Shown: in pieces, positions 36,052 through 44,816 of the stretch | Layout of the letters: every line of letters begins with the position of its first letter | Position numbering within the stretch: the stretch's first letter is position 1 | Origin: Asticcacaulis sp. YBE204 | Lineage (GTDB): Bacteria; Pseudomonadota; Alphaproteobacteria; Caulobacterales; Caulobacteraceae | DNA: 64,000 nt | Assembly: GCF_000495855.1 (NCBI RefSeq) | Contig: NZ_AWGF01000014.1 | Span: forward strand, 86,047-150,046 | Direction of reading: 5' to 3' | Notes under the pieces: model-generated | Told to the model about the DNA's origin: nothing | What the model saw: the letters and a program-made list of their open reading frames with translations, nothing else | Databases searched by the model: none | Made by a program: the position numbers and the translations under genes

Positions 36052-36099
36052 ACGGCACCATGAAGGCCCGGTTCGGAAACGACCGGGCCTTCGCCATAT
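36052..36099. repeat. right copy of tRNA-Thr 3' end plus terminator hairpin
   Basis: ACGGCACCATGAAGGCCC repeats the last bases of tRNA-Thr and its flank exactly for 18 bp. The hairpin AAGGCCCGGT / ACCGGGCCTT at 36063-36091 follows, then the shared GGGCCTTCGCCATAT. The bases 5' of it do not form a T arm, so this is no tRNA. With 33470-33519 it brackets the FkbH-like gene. Confidence 0.82.
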
Positions 36100-36209
36100 C
36101 CGGCACTGACGTCTCAATCGGTCCTTACGTGACATTTGACGCGAAACAGGCTTTACAAAGGTGAGTGGAACGCCGCATTCGTTGCCGCAGACAACCATCG
36201 GATATGTAG

Positions 36210-37184
36210 ATGAATTTACTTCGCCGGGTAGCGCGCCGCCTGTTACGCTCCAACACCCCTCGACAGTCCCCGCTGCACGTTCCGCCCTCCGTGGGCAGCC
36301 CACGCATTGTACTCATTGGCAACTGTCAGACAGCAGCCCTTCAGTCGATGCTAAAATGGATGGCCCCATCTGCCGAAATTCTGGGGGCGGTGCCGGTGGA
36401 CCATGTGCCGCACAATACCTATGAGCACTACGCGGCCCTGATCGATGCCGCCGACATCGTGCTGGCCCAGACGATCAGCGAAGACTACCCCGTCGTGTGG
36501 ATACGTCAGTCCAGTCTGAAAGCGCTCTGCGGTGACCGCCTTCTGATCATTCCGAACGTTTACTTTTCCGGCTACACGCCCGACATGGGATATATCCACG
36601 GCAACGGCGCCCGGCATATCGTACAGGGGCCGATGGCAGATTATCACCTCTATCCGGTCGTTTACGCTTACCAGCAGGGATGGGCACCGGATCGCGCCAC
36701 GGCTTTGTTTTCCGATGATGCCTTTTTTACGCAAACCTATGCCACTGCCGCCGAAACGTCGCTGGCGGAGTTGAAACGGCGCGAAGCGACTCTCGAGGTC
36801 GGTATCGCCGATTTTATTGCGGAACATTACCGGGAACGGCGTCTGTTCAATTCGATGAACCACCCTACGGCCTATCTGTTGAGCGCTATGGCGGACCGCA
36901 TCCTCGATCATCTTGGCGTCAGGCATTACGACATGCGCGAGGTCACTCAGGAAGACTATCTGTCGGCGGTCGTCAAAACGCCCGCCCCCGCAATGCATCG
37001 GATGCTGGAACTCCGTTTTAACAATCCGCCTATAGACCGGGCCTACGACCTGAACCCGGACCTTACTCCCGCCTTTGATCGCATCCGCTATTATACAATC
37101 TCCGAACTGGTCGAAGCCTTTTACGCAATCTACGATCGGCACTGCGACGTTATCCGTCAGTTTCCGACCGGCATAAAGCTCTAG
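36210..37184 (+). CDS. WcbI-type polysaccharide biosynthesis protein
   Basis: A 324-residue cytoplasmic protein. IVLIGNCQTAALQSMLKWM near residue 35 is the start motif of the WcbI family (putative acetyltransferase with an SGNH-like fold, capsule biosynthesis). YHLYPVVYAYQQG and LFNSMNHPTAYLL are other conserved places; NHP could supply catalytic residues. The basic N-terminus (RRVARRLLRS) is not a signal peptide. It lies just right of the tRNA-Thr repeat and may belong to the same island or be its host neighbour. The stop overlaps the convergent S74 gene by 4 bp. Confidence 0.75.
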   Translation: MNLLRRVARRLLRSNTPRQSPLHVPPSVGSPRIVLIGNCQTAALQSMLKWMAPSAEILGAVPVDHVPHNTYEHYAALIDAADIVLAQTISEDYPVVWIRQSSLKALCGDRLLIIPNVYFSGYTPDMGYIHGNGARHIVQGPMADYHLYPVVYAYQQGWAPDRATALFSDDAFFTQTYATAAETSLAELKRREATLEVGIADFIAEHYRERRLFNSMNHPTAYLLSAMADRILDHLGVRHYDMREVTQEDYLSAVVKTPAPAMHRMLELRFNNPPIDRAYDLNPDLTPAFDRIRYYTISELVEAFYAIYDRHCDVIRQFPTGIKL

Positions 37185-38695
37185 GCATCTGCCTCCAGCG
37201 CCGTCAGACGCGTCTGCACATCCCTGAGCGCCGCCCAAAGGACCGGTACCAGCTGATCGGGCCTGATCCACTGACGGCTGTCGGGGTCGTCGACGGCTTC
37301 GCGCCCCCACCCACCGAAATCAATACCCAGTCCATTAAGCGCCACCTCGAAATCCTGTGCCAGAAAACCGGCATGAGTGCGCTGCCCCGGACGTGGCGTG
37401 ATGCGCTGCTCGCCGACCGGACGCGCGGCCTCGTAGTCGAAATCCGCTCCGGCGCCCGGTGGCACGACGGTATAGGTGAAATCCTCCTCGACAGTCTGCC
37501 CGCCACAGATCCAGCGGAAAAAGACCGGTTCGACTGCCGAGATCAAAGCGTGCGCGATCGTCGGCGGCACGACGCCCTCGACGGTCTTGTCGCGTGCATC
37601 GGAGGTCTGGATCGTGCCGTTGGCGGCCCAGACCACCGAAAACCGCGCCGAACTGCTGCCGAGCGTCACGGCATTGTCCACCATCGGCAGAAACGGTTTC
37701 GAGACGATCACCGCCGTTTCCCCCAGACGCAGCCGGTCGTCGGTTTCTACCCGAAAGACAAGATCATGATTATGCCCAAGCGCATTGCCGATACCGAATA
37801 CATAGGCGGCGCGGGCGGGGTCGTGCAGACTGTCATATTCGAAGTATTGCGCCGCCGACGGAAAGGCCAGATCGCTGCCGTAGGTCACCCCGCCGTTGGG
37901 ACCAAACAGATGCAGGCCGCGCCAGTAGCCTCCGCCCAGATCGGACTCCAGCCCGCCGACATCGCCGAACGCATAGCGGCTGCCGGCCGTGCCCGAACGC
38001 GGCTTTTCGAAACTGACCGCCGAAGCGCCGACGGGTGAGGTCAGGGCAAAACGCATGGTGCCATCGCTGTGCAGCACGTATTCGCCGTTGAACGTCGAAC
38101 CGTCGACGCTTGATTTGAGATGGAAATGCCCGTCGCCCAACAGCCCCATTATGGCGCGGGTCGAAAAGCCCTGTTGCAGCACAACGCCCGCGTCATGCCC
38201 CGCCGCCGCCTTGTTGATATAGGTCAGACTGCCCGCGCCCGCGTGGTTGAACAGGACCTGAGCGCTGTTGACGCTCAGGCGGTTGGTGGCGTCGGCTGTG
38301 GCGTTGACGCCCAGCTTCGGCAGGTTCTGGAGGGCGTCGAAACTGTCCTGAAGCCTGGTCCAGCCCGACGCCGTGCGAACCAGATAGATATTTTCGTCGA
38401 TGACCCGGACCAGCGCCCCTTCCGGTACGTTGAGCGGCTCCCAGTAACCGGCCTGAAAGACCAGATAGTCGCCCGTATCCGCTTCGTCCCACGATGCCCC
38501 CGCCGCCCCTGACGGCAGGATATAGGCATCGCCTTCGGCGGGCGATGACGGCTGGAGCGCCAGCGTGCGACTGAGGACGCGCGCCTGAACCAGCGCCTCC
38601 AGTCGCCACAGGCTTTCATTGAGCGTAACGTGTTTTTGCGCCTGCCCTGATTGCAGGAGCGGCAAACCCAGACGGGGGGTATTTTGAAGCGACAT
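37181..38695 (-). CDS. DUF2793/peptidase S74 protein, tail-fibre-like
   Basis: A 504-residue protein. The N-terminal 120 residues (LGLPLLQSGQAQKHVTLNESL, then SSPAEGDAYILP) are DUF2793, seen in prophage and gene-transfer-agent tail regions. The middle is beta-rich. From about 355 a phage-type S74 chaperone domain follows: TIQTSDARDKT gives the self-cleaving Ser (S365) and Lys five later (K370), and HAGFLAQDFEVAL and the helical end WAALRDVQTRLTAL complete it. S74 domains trimerise fibres and then cut themselves off. There are no other phage genes around it, so it is a stray tail protein, a surface appendage or part of a dispersed element. Confidence 0.85.
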   Translation of the reverse strand: MSLQNTPRLGLPLLQSGQAQKHVTLNESLWRLEALVQARVLSRTLALQPSSPAEGDAYILPSGAAGASWDEADTGDYLVFQAGYWEPLNVPEGALVRVIDENIYLVRTASGWTRLQDSFDALQNLPKLGVNATADATNRLSVNSAQVLFNHAGAGSLTYINKAAAGHDAGVVLQQGFSTRAIMGLLGDGHFHLKSSVDGSTFNGEYVLHSDGTMRFALTSPVGASAVSFEKPRSGTAGSRYAFGDVGGLESDLGGGYWRGLHLFGPNGGVTYGSDLAFPSAAQYFEYDSLHDPARAAYVFGIGNALGHNHDLVFRVETDDRLRLGETAVIVSKPFLPMVDNAVTLGSSSARFSVVWAANGTIQTSDARDKTVEGVVPPTIAHALISAVEPVFFRWICGGQTVEEDFTYTVVPPGAGADFDYEAARPVGEQRITPRPGQRTHAGFLAQDFEVALNGLGIDFGGWGREAVDDPDSRQWIRPDQLVPVLWAALRDVQTRLTALEADA

Positions 38696-38757
38696 GGTGA
38701 CCTCGGCGGATGACTACGATCCGTCGAGTGTCGCGCTTCCTGCGTTATCGGGGATAT

Positions 38758-39234
38758 CTAGGGCAATAGATAGACCAGACGCTTCTTGCCCCTGGTCGCC
38801 TTCATCAGGGCGACATTGTCGTGGTGACGACCGCTTTTATGGGCATCGCGGGCGCTTTCCTCCAGATACAGCGTCTTTTCGATCTCTTTCTGGACGATGT
38901 GCGAAGCGTAGAGATGGCCCTGAAACAGGGTGTCGGTAATCGCCGGCAAGAAGGGGATAAAGCTCTCCAGACCGCTGACGCCGGAGTCGATCAGCAGGAT
39001 GATCGAGGTCTGGACGAAGGTGATCGGGCTCATACGAACCCGGATACCATTGGCCATGATGAACAGGCTGGCGCCGATCGAATAGACGGTCCCTACGCCC
39101 GGCACCCAGGCCAGAATGCCGTCGAGGCCGATGATATTGATCGGGCCGATACCGATGATCCGGTCCGACAGACGCTTGATCGTTCCGACGGAGTCGTAGA
39201 CCCTTTGCACGTCGTAGGTGGTTCTTACGAACAT
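38758..39234 (-). CDS. DUF4112 membrane protein
   Basis: A 158-residue protein. [21 protein letters not shown] near residue 37 is the DUF4112 signature; two or three hydrophobic segments lie at about 43-65, 72-88 and perhaps 90-105. The tail is charged. Function unknown. It diverges from the YbjQ-type gene. Confidence 0.85.
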   Translation of the reverse strand: MFVRTTYDVQRVYDSVGTIKRLSDRIIGIGPINIIGLDGILAWVPGVGTVYSIGASLFIMANGIRVRMSPITFVQTSIILLIDSGVSGLESFIPFLPAITDTLFQGHLYASHIVQKEIEKTLYLEESARDAHKSGRHHDNVALMKATRGKKRLVYLLP

Positions 39235-39327
39235 GTCACTTGCTCCCCCCGCCTTGGATTGGCTACAGATTGCCCGCCACCGGCACGCACGTCAATATTA
39301 ACCACGTTATCGGGTAAGGAATCGACC

Positions 39328-39642
39328 ATGATCGTCACCACAACGCCCACCATCGAAGGCCATCCAATTCAGACCTATCTGGGCGTGGTCACCGGCGAAG
39401 CCATTCTGGGCGCCAATATCTTCCGCGACTTCTTCGCCGGTATCCGCGATATCGTCGGCGGGCGGTCGGGCTCGTATGAAAAGGTGCTCCGTCAGGCCCG
39501 CGAGGCCGCCTTCCGCGAAATGCAGGATCAGGCGGCGCAGATGGGCGGCAACGCCATCGTCGGCGTCGATCTGGACTATGAAACCGTCTCTCAGGGCACC
39601 ATGCTGATGGTCACCTGCTCCGGCACGGCTGTGCGGATTTAA
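39328..39642 (+). CDS. YbjQ/UPF0145 family protein
   Basis: A 104-residue protein from ATG at 39328, with AAGGA eight bases upstream. The blocks [45 protein letters not shown] and [13 protein letters not shown] are diagnostic of the heavy-metal-binding-like YbjQ family, a pentameric protein of unknown role. Confidence 0.93.
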   Translation: MIVTTTPTIEGHPIQTYLGVVTGEAILGANIFRDFFAGIRDIVGGRSGSYEKVLRQAREAAFREMQDQAAQMGGNAIVGVDLDYETVSQGTMLMVTCSGTAVRI

Positions 39643-39643
39643 A

Positions 39644-39688
39644 GCATGCTGCGAAAAAATGGAAACCGGTTTTTCGCATCAAGCATGC
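39644..39688. repeat. alphaproteobacterial GCATGC palindrome
   Basis: GCATGC, TGCGAAAAA, a TGGAAACCGG centre, TTTTTCGCA and GCATGC form an interrupted hairpin of 45 bp just after the ybjQ-like stop. Sequences of this design are dispersed in Alphaproteobacteria. It may also end transcription. Confidence 0.8.
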
Positions 39689-39743
39689 GACCAACAAAAA
39701 ATCTAGGCCACGCTAAGTTTGCTTCAAAACGCAGCGTGATCTA

Positions 39744-40664
39744 GTGCTAACGCTCCGCCTGTTTTCCTTACTTTGTCTTCTGCTCAGCCTTATACTTCTG
39801 GGGCTGGCCGGGGCGTGTCTGATCGATCCGCACGCCGCCAAGGGCTACCTGCTCGACATTTTCAGTGCGCCGATTTTCTTTGGGGCGCTGATCGCGGCAT
39901 TCATCTTCATGCAGGTGCGCAAACGCCTGCCCGCCCTGATCTCGGTGATCGCAGCGGTCGTGCTCGGCCTCAGCCTGTGGCCGCAGGTGTTTCCGTCGCA
40001 GCCCGCACCCGCCAAAGACACCAAACCCGTGCGGATGATATTCGCCAATCTGTGGATCAAGAACCAGACCCCCGCCCGTTTGCTCGACTGGGTCGAGGCG
40101 GAAAATCCCGATATCGTGGCCGTGGTCGAGGCTGGACCATTAGCCCACGCGACCTTGGCGACCGCATTGGAACAACGCTATCCTCACATTGTGCGGCGTT
40201 ACGATACGCTGATCTTTTCGCGTTACCCGTTGAGCAAGGGCCGCCCTCGCCCCGTCGGCTACAGCCTGATCACCACCGAAGTCAGCGCGCCATCGGGCAA
40301 GTTCACGCTGGCCGTGGCGCATCTGACGCGCCCCTGGCCGTTCACCGCGCCAGAGGATCAACCGGCACAGTTCGATCGCCTCGCCGCCGATCTGAAGGAC
40401 GAAACACCGGAAGACATCGTGCTGGTCGGGGATTTCAATACTACGCCGTCGGCCTCGGCCATGCGCGATTTCAACCGCGAAGTCGGCCTGACGCCCGCCG
40501 CCGCGCCGGTGGGGACGTGGCCCGCCGTGCTGCCGGGGATGTTCCGCGTCGGCATCGACAACGTGCTGTCGGGCAAGAAACTGTCCCTGCAACACCGTAA
40601 GGCCGGTCCCTATTACGGGTCCGACCATCGTCCGGTGCGCGTGGATATTTATCCAGCGAAATAA
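39744..40664 (+). CDS. membrane-anchored endonuclease/exonuclease/phosphatase family protein
   Basis: A 306-residue protein from GTG at 39744 (no strong ribosome site). Three membrane segments at about 5-27, 38-55 and 62-80 precede an EEP domain outside the membrane: FANLWIKN (metal site), VVEAGP (catalytic Glu), VGDFNTTP (Asp/Asn) and GSDHRPVRV (Asp/His). Family members cut phosphodiesters in DNA, lipids or inositol phosphates, and the membrane form is likely periplasmic. It is a single gene, convergent with the Ala/Glu-rich membrane protein. Confidence 0.87.
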   Translation: MLTLRLFSLLCLLLSLILLGLAGACLIDPHAAKGYLLDIFSAPIFFGALIAAFIFMQVRKRLPALISVIAAVVLGLSLWPQVFPSQPAPAKDTKPVRMIFANLWIKNQTPARLLDWVEAENPDIVAVVEAGPLAHATLATALEQRYPHIVRRYDTLIFSRYPLSKGRPRPVGYSLITTEVSAPSGKFTLAVAHLTRPWPFTAPEDQPAQFDRLAADLKDETPEDIVLVGDFNTTPSASAMRDFNREVGLTPAAAPVGTWPAVLPGMFRVGIDNVLSGKKLSLQHRKAGPYYGSDHRPVRVDIYPAK

Positions 40665-40669
40665 GCGCT

Positions 40670-41338
40670 TTACTTCTTCGGGGCCGGACGGCGCTTCGGC
40701 ATCGCCTTGACAACCGGCACGGGCTCGAAGGCCGGCTCCACCGCAAAGTCCGGCAGATCGGCAGCTGCGGCGGTTTCGGTCGCTGCAATCGTGTCCTCGA
40801 CAGACTCTTTCGCCGTTTCGGCCACAGTTTCCTGAACCTCGACGGCCTCAGCCACGACGTCTTCGACCACCGGCTCAATGGTGCCTGTCGTTTCGCTGAC
40901 GGTGTCTTCCACCAGCGCCTGAGCCGTATCCACGGCCTCGGCCACCACCGGCGATGTCTCTTTCAGCGACTCGATGACGGCGGCTTCGGCGTCCAGCACC
41001 AGAGCGACCGGCGTGGCGGCGGCTTCCTTTACCGCGTCACCGACCTCTTCAAGGACGTGTGCGCTGTCGTCGGCGGCCTTGAACCAGCTATGGCGCAGCG
41101 ACATCATGTCGACAAAGCCCTTCGGCAGATCCTTATACAGGTCGTTGTCGGCTACGGTCTTGCTCAGACTGCTCGACAGCATCCAGGTCGAGACACCGAA
41201 CGAGGTCGCCGCGAAGAACGGCACCCACAAGGGCGAGCAGGCGCCGACCCAGAAATGCGTTACGCGCTCTGAAGCGGCCTTGATCTCTTCGGGTGTCGGG
41301 AATTTGGGGGCGTCGAAACGGGTTGGGGCATCGGTCAT
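40670..41338 (-). CDS. hypothetical protein with a hydrophobic segment and Ala/Glu/Val-rich tail
   Basis: A 222-residue protein; ATG at 41338 (MTDAPTRFDAP) is preferred over an ATG nine bases upstream. The region at about 30-58 (WVGACSPLWVPFFAATSFGVSTWML) is moderately hydrophobic, and from about 95 the chain is a helix-prone repeat of Ala, Val, Glu and Thr, ending PKRRPAPKK. I do not recognise it. The Glu/Ala tail and basic end recall phasin-like or histone-like proteins, but this is weak. Confidence 0.6.
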   Translation of the reverse strand: MTDAPTRFDAPKFPTPEEIKAASERVTHFWVGACSPLWVPFFAATSFGVSTWMLSSSLSKTVADNDLYKDLPKGFVDMMSLRHSWFKAADDSAHVLEEVGDAVKEAAATPVALVLDAEAAVIESLKETSPVVAEAVDTAQALVEDTVSETTGTIEPVVEDVVAEAVEVQETVAETAKESVEDTIAATETAAAADLPDFAVEPAFEPVPVVKAMPKRRPAPKK

Positions 41339-41469
41339 GGTCAACATCTTTCGGCCTCGCGGTTAAGTTTATGCTGCAATGCACAAAGGTCTATCACAGA
41401 AATCCACAGGTGGCCATTGTCCACAGGGCCGCAGGGCATCAAAACTTCGCGTGATCGGCGAGAGCCCGC

Positions 41470-42324
41470 TTAATCCAGCCGCCAGACCTGCGCCTTGCCG
41501 CCCGTCTCGCCGAAAACCGTCGTCACGTCCTGGGCGATGGCTTCGATATCGGCCAGAACCTCCGGCGGCGTATTGATGCCCACCAGCGCGCAACCGTTCA
41601 TTTTCAATGGGTTGGTCAAAGGTCGCAATCGCAATTCCGCCACGTCGATCACCGGCGCATGACCCGTTTGATCCTCCAGCAGCGCGCATTCCATATGCCG
41701 CAGGAACCGGTCGAGCGTCTCAAGGTCTTTCAGCGGCAGCCAGACCAGCGCCTTGGTGTCAGGCTTTACCGCCAGCACCGCCGCCAAAGTCTCATTGATG
41801 CGCTCATAATCCTCGAACTTCTCGAACGGCGGATCGATCAGGACGAACAGGTCTTTCGGTGATTCCGCCATGCCGATCACGGTGTCGTAACCGTCGGCAT
41901 AGAGCGCCTTGCCGCCGCGCGCCGCGATGCGATCCTTCAACAGTTCATAGTCATCGGGGCGCAATTCGCAGCCGACATAGTCACCGCCCGCCGGCAGGTT
42001 ATCCATGATCAGGGTCGGCGACCCCGGATAGATGCCGATACGCGTATTGAACCCCGACTGCCTGTTCTTGGCCCACACATAGTCCGACAAGGCTTTCAGG
42101 CTCGGTGGTACGTCCTGCCCCAGCAGGTACTTGATCCCCGCTTCGGCTTCTTTCGAGCGTGAAAACGTTTCGTCCGACAGGTCGTAGAACCCGGCCCCGG
42201 CGTGGGTATCGACCACCTTCAGCGGTCGCGCACCCGCCCTCAAGGCGCGCAGGTAGCTTAAGGTCGCCGCGTGCTTGGCCAGGTCGGCGAAATTCCCGGC
42301 GTGGAAACCGTGGCGATAATTCAA
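41470..42324 (-). CDS. rlmJ: 23S rRNA A2030 N6-methyltransferase RlmJ
   Basis: A 284-residue SAM-dependent enzyme. NYRHGFHAGNFADLAKHAA at the start and the catalytic DPPF (VLIDPPFEKF, about residue 165) are diagnostic. The start is TTG at 42324: RlmJ proteins begin (M/L)NYRH, AAGGAA lies upstream, and the TTG overlaps the yjbR stop as TTGA. In-frame ATG starts further upstream would run through yjbR. Confidence 0.93.
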   Translation of the reverse strand: MNYRHGFHAGNFADLAKHAATLSYLRALRAGARPLKVVDTHAGAGFYDLSDETFSRSKEAEAGIKYLLGQDVPPSLKALSDYVWAKNRQSGFNTRIGIYPGSPTLIMDNLPAGGDYVGCELRPDDYELLKDRIAARGGKALYADGYDTVIGMAESPKDLFVLIDPPFEKFEDYERINETLAAVLAVKPDTKALVWLPLKDLETLDRFLRHMECALLEDQTGHAPVIDVAELRLRPLTNPLKMNGCALVGINTPPEVLADIEAIAQDVTTVFGETGGKAQVWRLD

Positions 42325-42689
42325 AGGTTCAGTTCCTTTTGGGTTTTCTTCGGCAGGCCCGCCGCGACAAGCCGATGCGAGTCCCGCAACAGGTCGCACA
42401 CCTCATTGCCGGTCATCTGGTCGCCGGTATAGTATTGAATCCACTTCATGCCGCGCGAGGCCAGATAAGGCGCGGGACGGCAATCGGGGTGGTCGCGCAG
42501 GATCTCGAACGCCATGTCCGAAACCTTGAAACTGACCGACAGGTGGCCGTCGGGTTGCGTCCCCGCGATGGCAAAGACCTTGCCCTTGCCCTCAATGCCA
42601 ACCTTCCACACGTCGTGATCGCCCCACTGCACGACGTGGTGCGCCGCCGTCAGGGTCGCGCAGAAGGTGTTAAGGTCGTCAAGCGTCAT
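42321..42689 (-). CDS. MmcQ/YjbR family protein
   Basis: A 122-residue protein from ATG at 42689 (MTLDDLNTFCATL). VVQWGDHDVWKVGIEGKGKVFAI and SRGMKWIQYY fit the YjbR DNA-binding-like fold. Its role is unknown. The stop overlaps the TTG start of rlmJ by 4 bp, so the two are translationally coupled. Confidence 0.88.
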   Translation of the reverse strand: MTLDDLNTFCATLTAAHHVVQWGDHDVWKVGIEGKGKVFAIAGTQPDGHLSVSFKVSDMAFEILRDHPDCRPAPYLASRGMKWIQYYTGDQMTGNEVCDLLRDSHRLVAAGLPKKTQKELNL

Positions 42690-42760
42690 GCAGCGTCTTT
42701 GCCGCAATTTACGCGGCGCTGCAAGCGGGTCTCCCAGCATGCACGGCTACCATTTCTAAC

Positions 42761-42786
42761 ATACTCCCCCAGTTTACTGGGGGTAT
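42761..42786. repeat. palindrome, first of an inverted pair
   Basis: ATACTCCCCCAGT / ACTGGGGGTAT is a perfect dyad around CAGTTTACTG. It faces the copy at 42957 in inverted orientation, a BIME-like layout in the 297-bp gap between yjbR and the thrA-like gene. The DNA between them holds no gene. Confidence 0.85.
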
Positions 42787-42956
42787 AGCGCCGCAAAAGT
42801 ACAGCTTTCGCAAGCGATGGGATCGGCGCGGAAGCGACGAGACGGTGGGGGGCTCGCGTAAAATCCATGCCTGAATCTGCTGGCCCATCTATGCGCTGTC
42901 ACGACGCCGCAGCCCCCCACCACCACATCTCGCCACTTTGTGGCTCGTGCGGTCCC

Positions 42957-42978
42957 CCTCCCCAGTAAACTGGGGAGG
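42957..42978. repeat. palindrome, second of the inverted pair
   Basis: CCTCCCCAGTAAACTGGGGAGG, a dyad whose centre is the reverse complement of that at 42761-42786. It abuts the stop of the thrA-like gene and may act in termination or mRNA 3'-end stability. Confidence 0.85.
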
Positions 42979-42986
42979 TATAATTC

Positions 42987-44663
42987 TTACTTCACGTGCC
43001 GTCCGATTTCGAGTGTATCCGCCAGCAACGATTCCGACGTCGGCCACGCCCCCGCGCCCTTGCCGGTCACGTACCAGAATTCGCCGTTATCCAGTTCGAT
43101 AATGGCGCGGTTCTGCTCGCCCTTCGCCCCAACCAGATAGTGATCGGCCTCAAGCTCTTCCAGCTTCATCGAGACCTCAAGCCCCTTGTCGGTCAGGATG
43201 GCGCGCGCCACGTAGCGCAGCCCCTTGCCCTTGGGGATGACCAGAGATTCGTCGGTGATCGCACCGACCTCGACATGGACCGGGGTCAGGCCGGGGAAGG
43301 CGATTTCACGCAACAGTTTCAGCTTGGCGCCCACATCGGTGCCGTCGAGATCGGCTGTCGAATCCGGCTCGGCAAAGCCCAGGCGGCGGGCTTCGTCCAT
43401 GGCAGCATCGAACGTCTTACCCGCCTCGACCTGATCGATGACGAAGTTCGACGTACCGTTGACCACCCCGGCAATACTCTTGATTTTGTGCGACTTTACC
43501 GCCCGCGTCAGGGCTTCGATGATCGGCGCGCCGCCCCCTACGCTCGCCGAATAGGTGAGGAGCGCCCCCGACGATTTCGCCGCCTCTTTCAGCTTGCCCT
43601 GCACCGAGGCCACGGCCTGCTTGTTGGCAGAGGTGACGCCGACGCCGAGTTTCAGAAACTGCTCCAGCAGTTCCGCCGACGGCGACACACCGGTGCCGAT
43701 ATCGACGAAGACATCCACGTCGGCGCGGGCGAAGTTGCGCGCGTCCGAGGTGAATTTCCCGGCCAGGGGGTGATCGCGGCGCTTGGAGGGATCGCGGACC
43801 AGCACGCGGTCGATTTCGATGAGGTCCGACCATTCCATGGCGCGTTGCAGGAACATCGAGCCGACGCCACCGGCACCCATAACAGCAACGCGCAGCTTGC
43901 GGTTCGCCACCGGCGCTTTACGTTCCACCGTCTTGCGGCCCAGTACGGTCTCGTAGCCCTTGGCCAAACCCGTGACCTCGACCTCAAGGCCGTGTTCGTG
44001 GGCGTACTTCATCGCCTTGGCCTGTACGATCGGGAAGGCGATCTTCTCGGCCTCTTCCCACGACAGGGCGGCGAACGGTTTGGCGGTATCCGAATAGGTG
44101 TTGGGATCGGTGTCGTAGACCGCATCCACGTCCTTGTTCAGACGCACGCGGACGTCCTGACCGGCGTCTTTCAGATGTTTCGCCAGGAACACCGCCGTCA
44201 GATCCGAACCGCCGCGCCCCAGCAGCACCGGCTCACCGGCGGCGTTTTCGGCGACGTAGCCCGGCACAACGACCAGATCGACCTTTTGCAGATCATTGAT
44301 CAGCACGTCAGTTTTCAGGCTGACCGGATTGGCGTTGAAATGGTCGCCTTCGGCCACCAGACCGATTTCGGCCACCGACCGGAAGCGCGTCACGATGCCC
44401 GAGCGTTCGCACGCCATGGCGAACAGGGTCGAGGCCTTCATTTCGCCGGTCGCCAGCAGGTGCGGCGTCGCCGAGGACGCGGAGGCCTGCGTATAGCCCA
44501 CCGCCAGCCGCATAATCTGGTCCGTCTCGCCCTTGAAGGCCGATACGACGGCAATCACCTTGTGCGCGTCGCGCACGTAGCGATAGACCTCGGACACCGC
44601 CCGGTGCAAGGCCGCTTCCGACGTCAGGACCGAACCGCCAAATTTCACAACCAGAGTAGACAT
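42987..44663 (-). CDS. aspartate kinase-homoserine dehydrogenase fusion without ACT domains
   Basis: A 558-residue bifunctional protein of the aspartate pathway (Asp to aspartyl phosphate; aspartate semialdehyde to homoserine). Residues 1-240 are an amino-acid kinase domain (VVKFGGSVL with K7, GRGGSDLTA at 149, RLNKDVDAVYDTDP). Residues 258-558 are homoserine dehydrogenase: VAVMGAGGVGSMFL, TSANKQA, SVGGGAPII, VVNGTSNFV and AEPDSTADLDGTDVGAKLKLL (catalytic Asp and Lys). The ACT-containing linker of ThrA/MetL (about 170 residues) is missing, so Thr/Lys feedback is not expected through it. It lies 2.8 kb from the SAM riboswitch-controlled methionine genes. Kinase competence is inferred, not shown. 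Confidence 0.9.
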   Translation of the reverse strand: MSTLVVKFGGSVLTSEAALHRAVSEVYRYVRDAHKVIAVVSAFKGETDQIMRLAVGYTQASASSATPHLLATGEMKASTLFAMACERSGIVTRFRSVAEIGLVAEGDHFNANPVSLKTDVLINDLQKVDLVVVPGYVAENAAGEPVLLGRGGSDLTAVFLAKHLKDAGQDVRVRLNKDVDAVYDTDPNTYSDTAKPFAALSWEEAEKIAFPIVQAKAMKYAHEHGLEVEVTGLAKGYETVLGRKTVERKAPVANRKLRVAVMGAGGVGSMFLQRAMEWSDLIEIDRVLVRDPSKRRDHPLAGKFTSDARNFARADVDVFVDIGTGVSPSAELLEQFLKLGVGVTSANKQAVASVQGKLKEAAKSSGALLTYSASVGGGAPIIEALTRAVKSHKIKSIAGVVNGTSNFVIDQVEAGKTFDAAMDEARRLGFAEPDSTADLDGTDVGAKLKLLREIAFPGLTPVHVEVGAITDESLVIPKGKGLRYVARAILTDKGLEVSMKLEELEADHYLVGAKGEQNRAIIELDNGEFWYVTGKGAGAWPTSESLLADTLEIGRHVK

Positions 44664-44816
44664 GCAGATTTCCTTTTTTCCATTCGCCCTTACGGCAGGC
44701 GGGTCGGATTGGCGTTATAAGTCTTTCGCCGAAATTTAAAGAAAAAAGATGCGTTTAGGCCGGTTTTTAGTGCTATGCGGGCCGTCTTTACCGCCTTTGC
44801 GCCCGGATAGTTTCGC

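Noticed and set aside
36030..36060. A tRNA-Thr pseudogene or second tRNA at the right island border
   Set aside because: Only the ACGGCACCA end matches. The preceding GGGTG..CACCC has no TTC-type T-loop, and no 5' half exists.
42996..44720. 574-codon plus-strand open frame opposite the aspartokinase fusion
   Set aside because: Antisense shadow: no start context, no domain, and the composition is typical of mirrored GC-rich codons.
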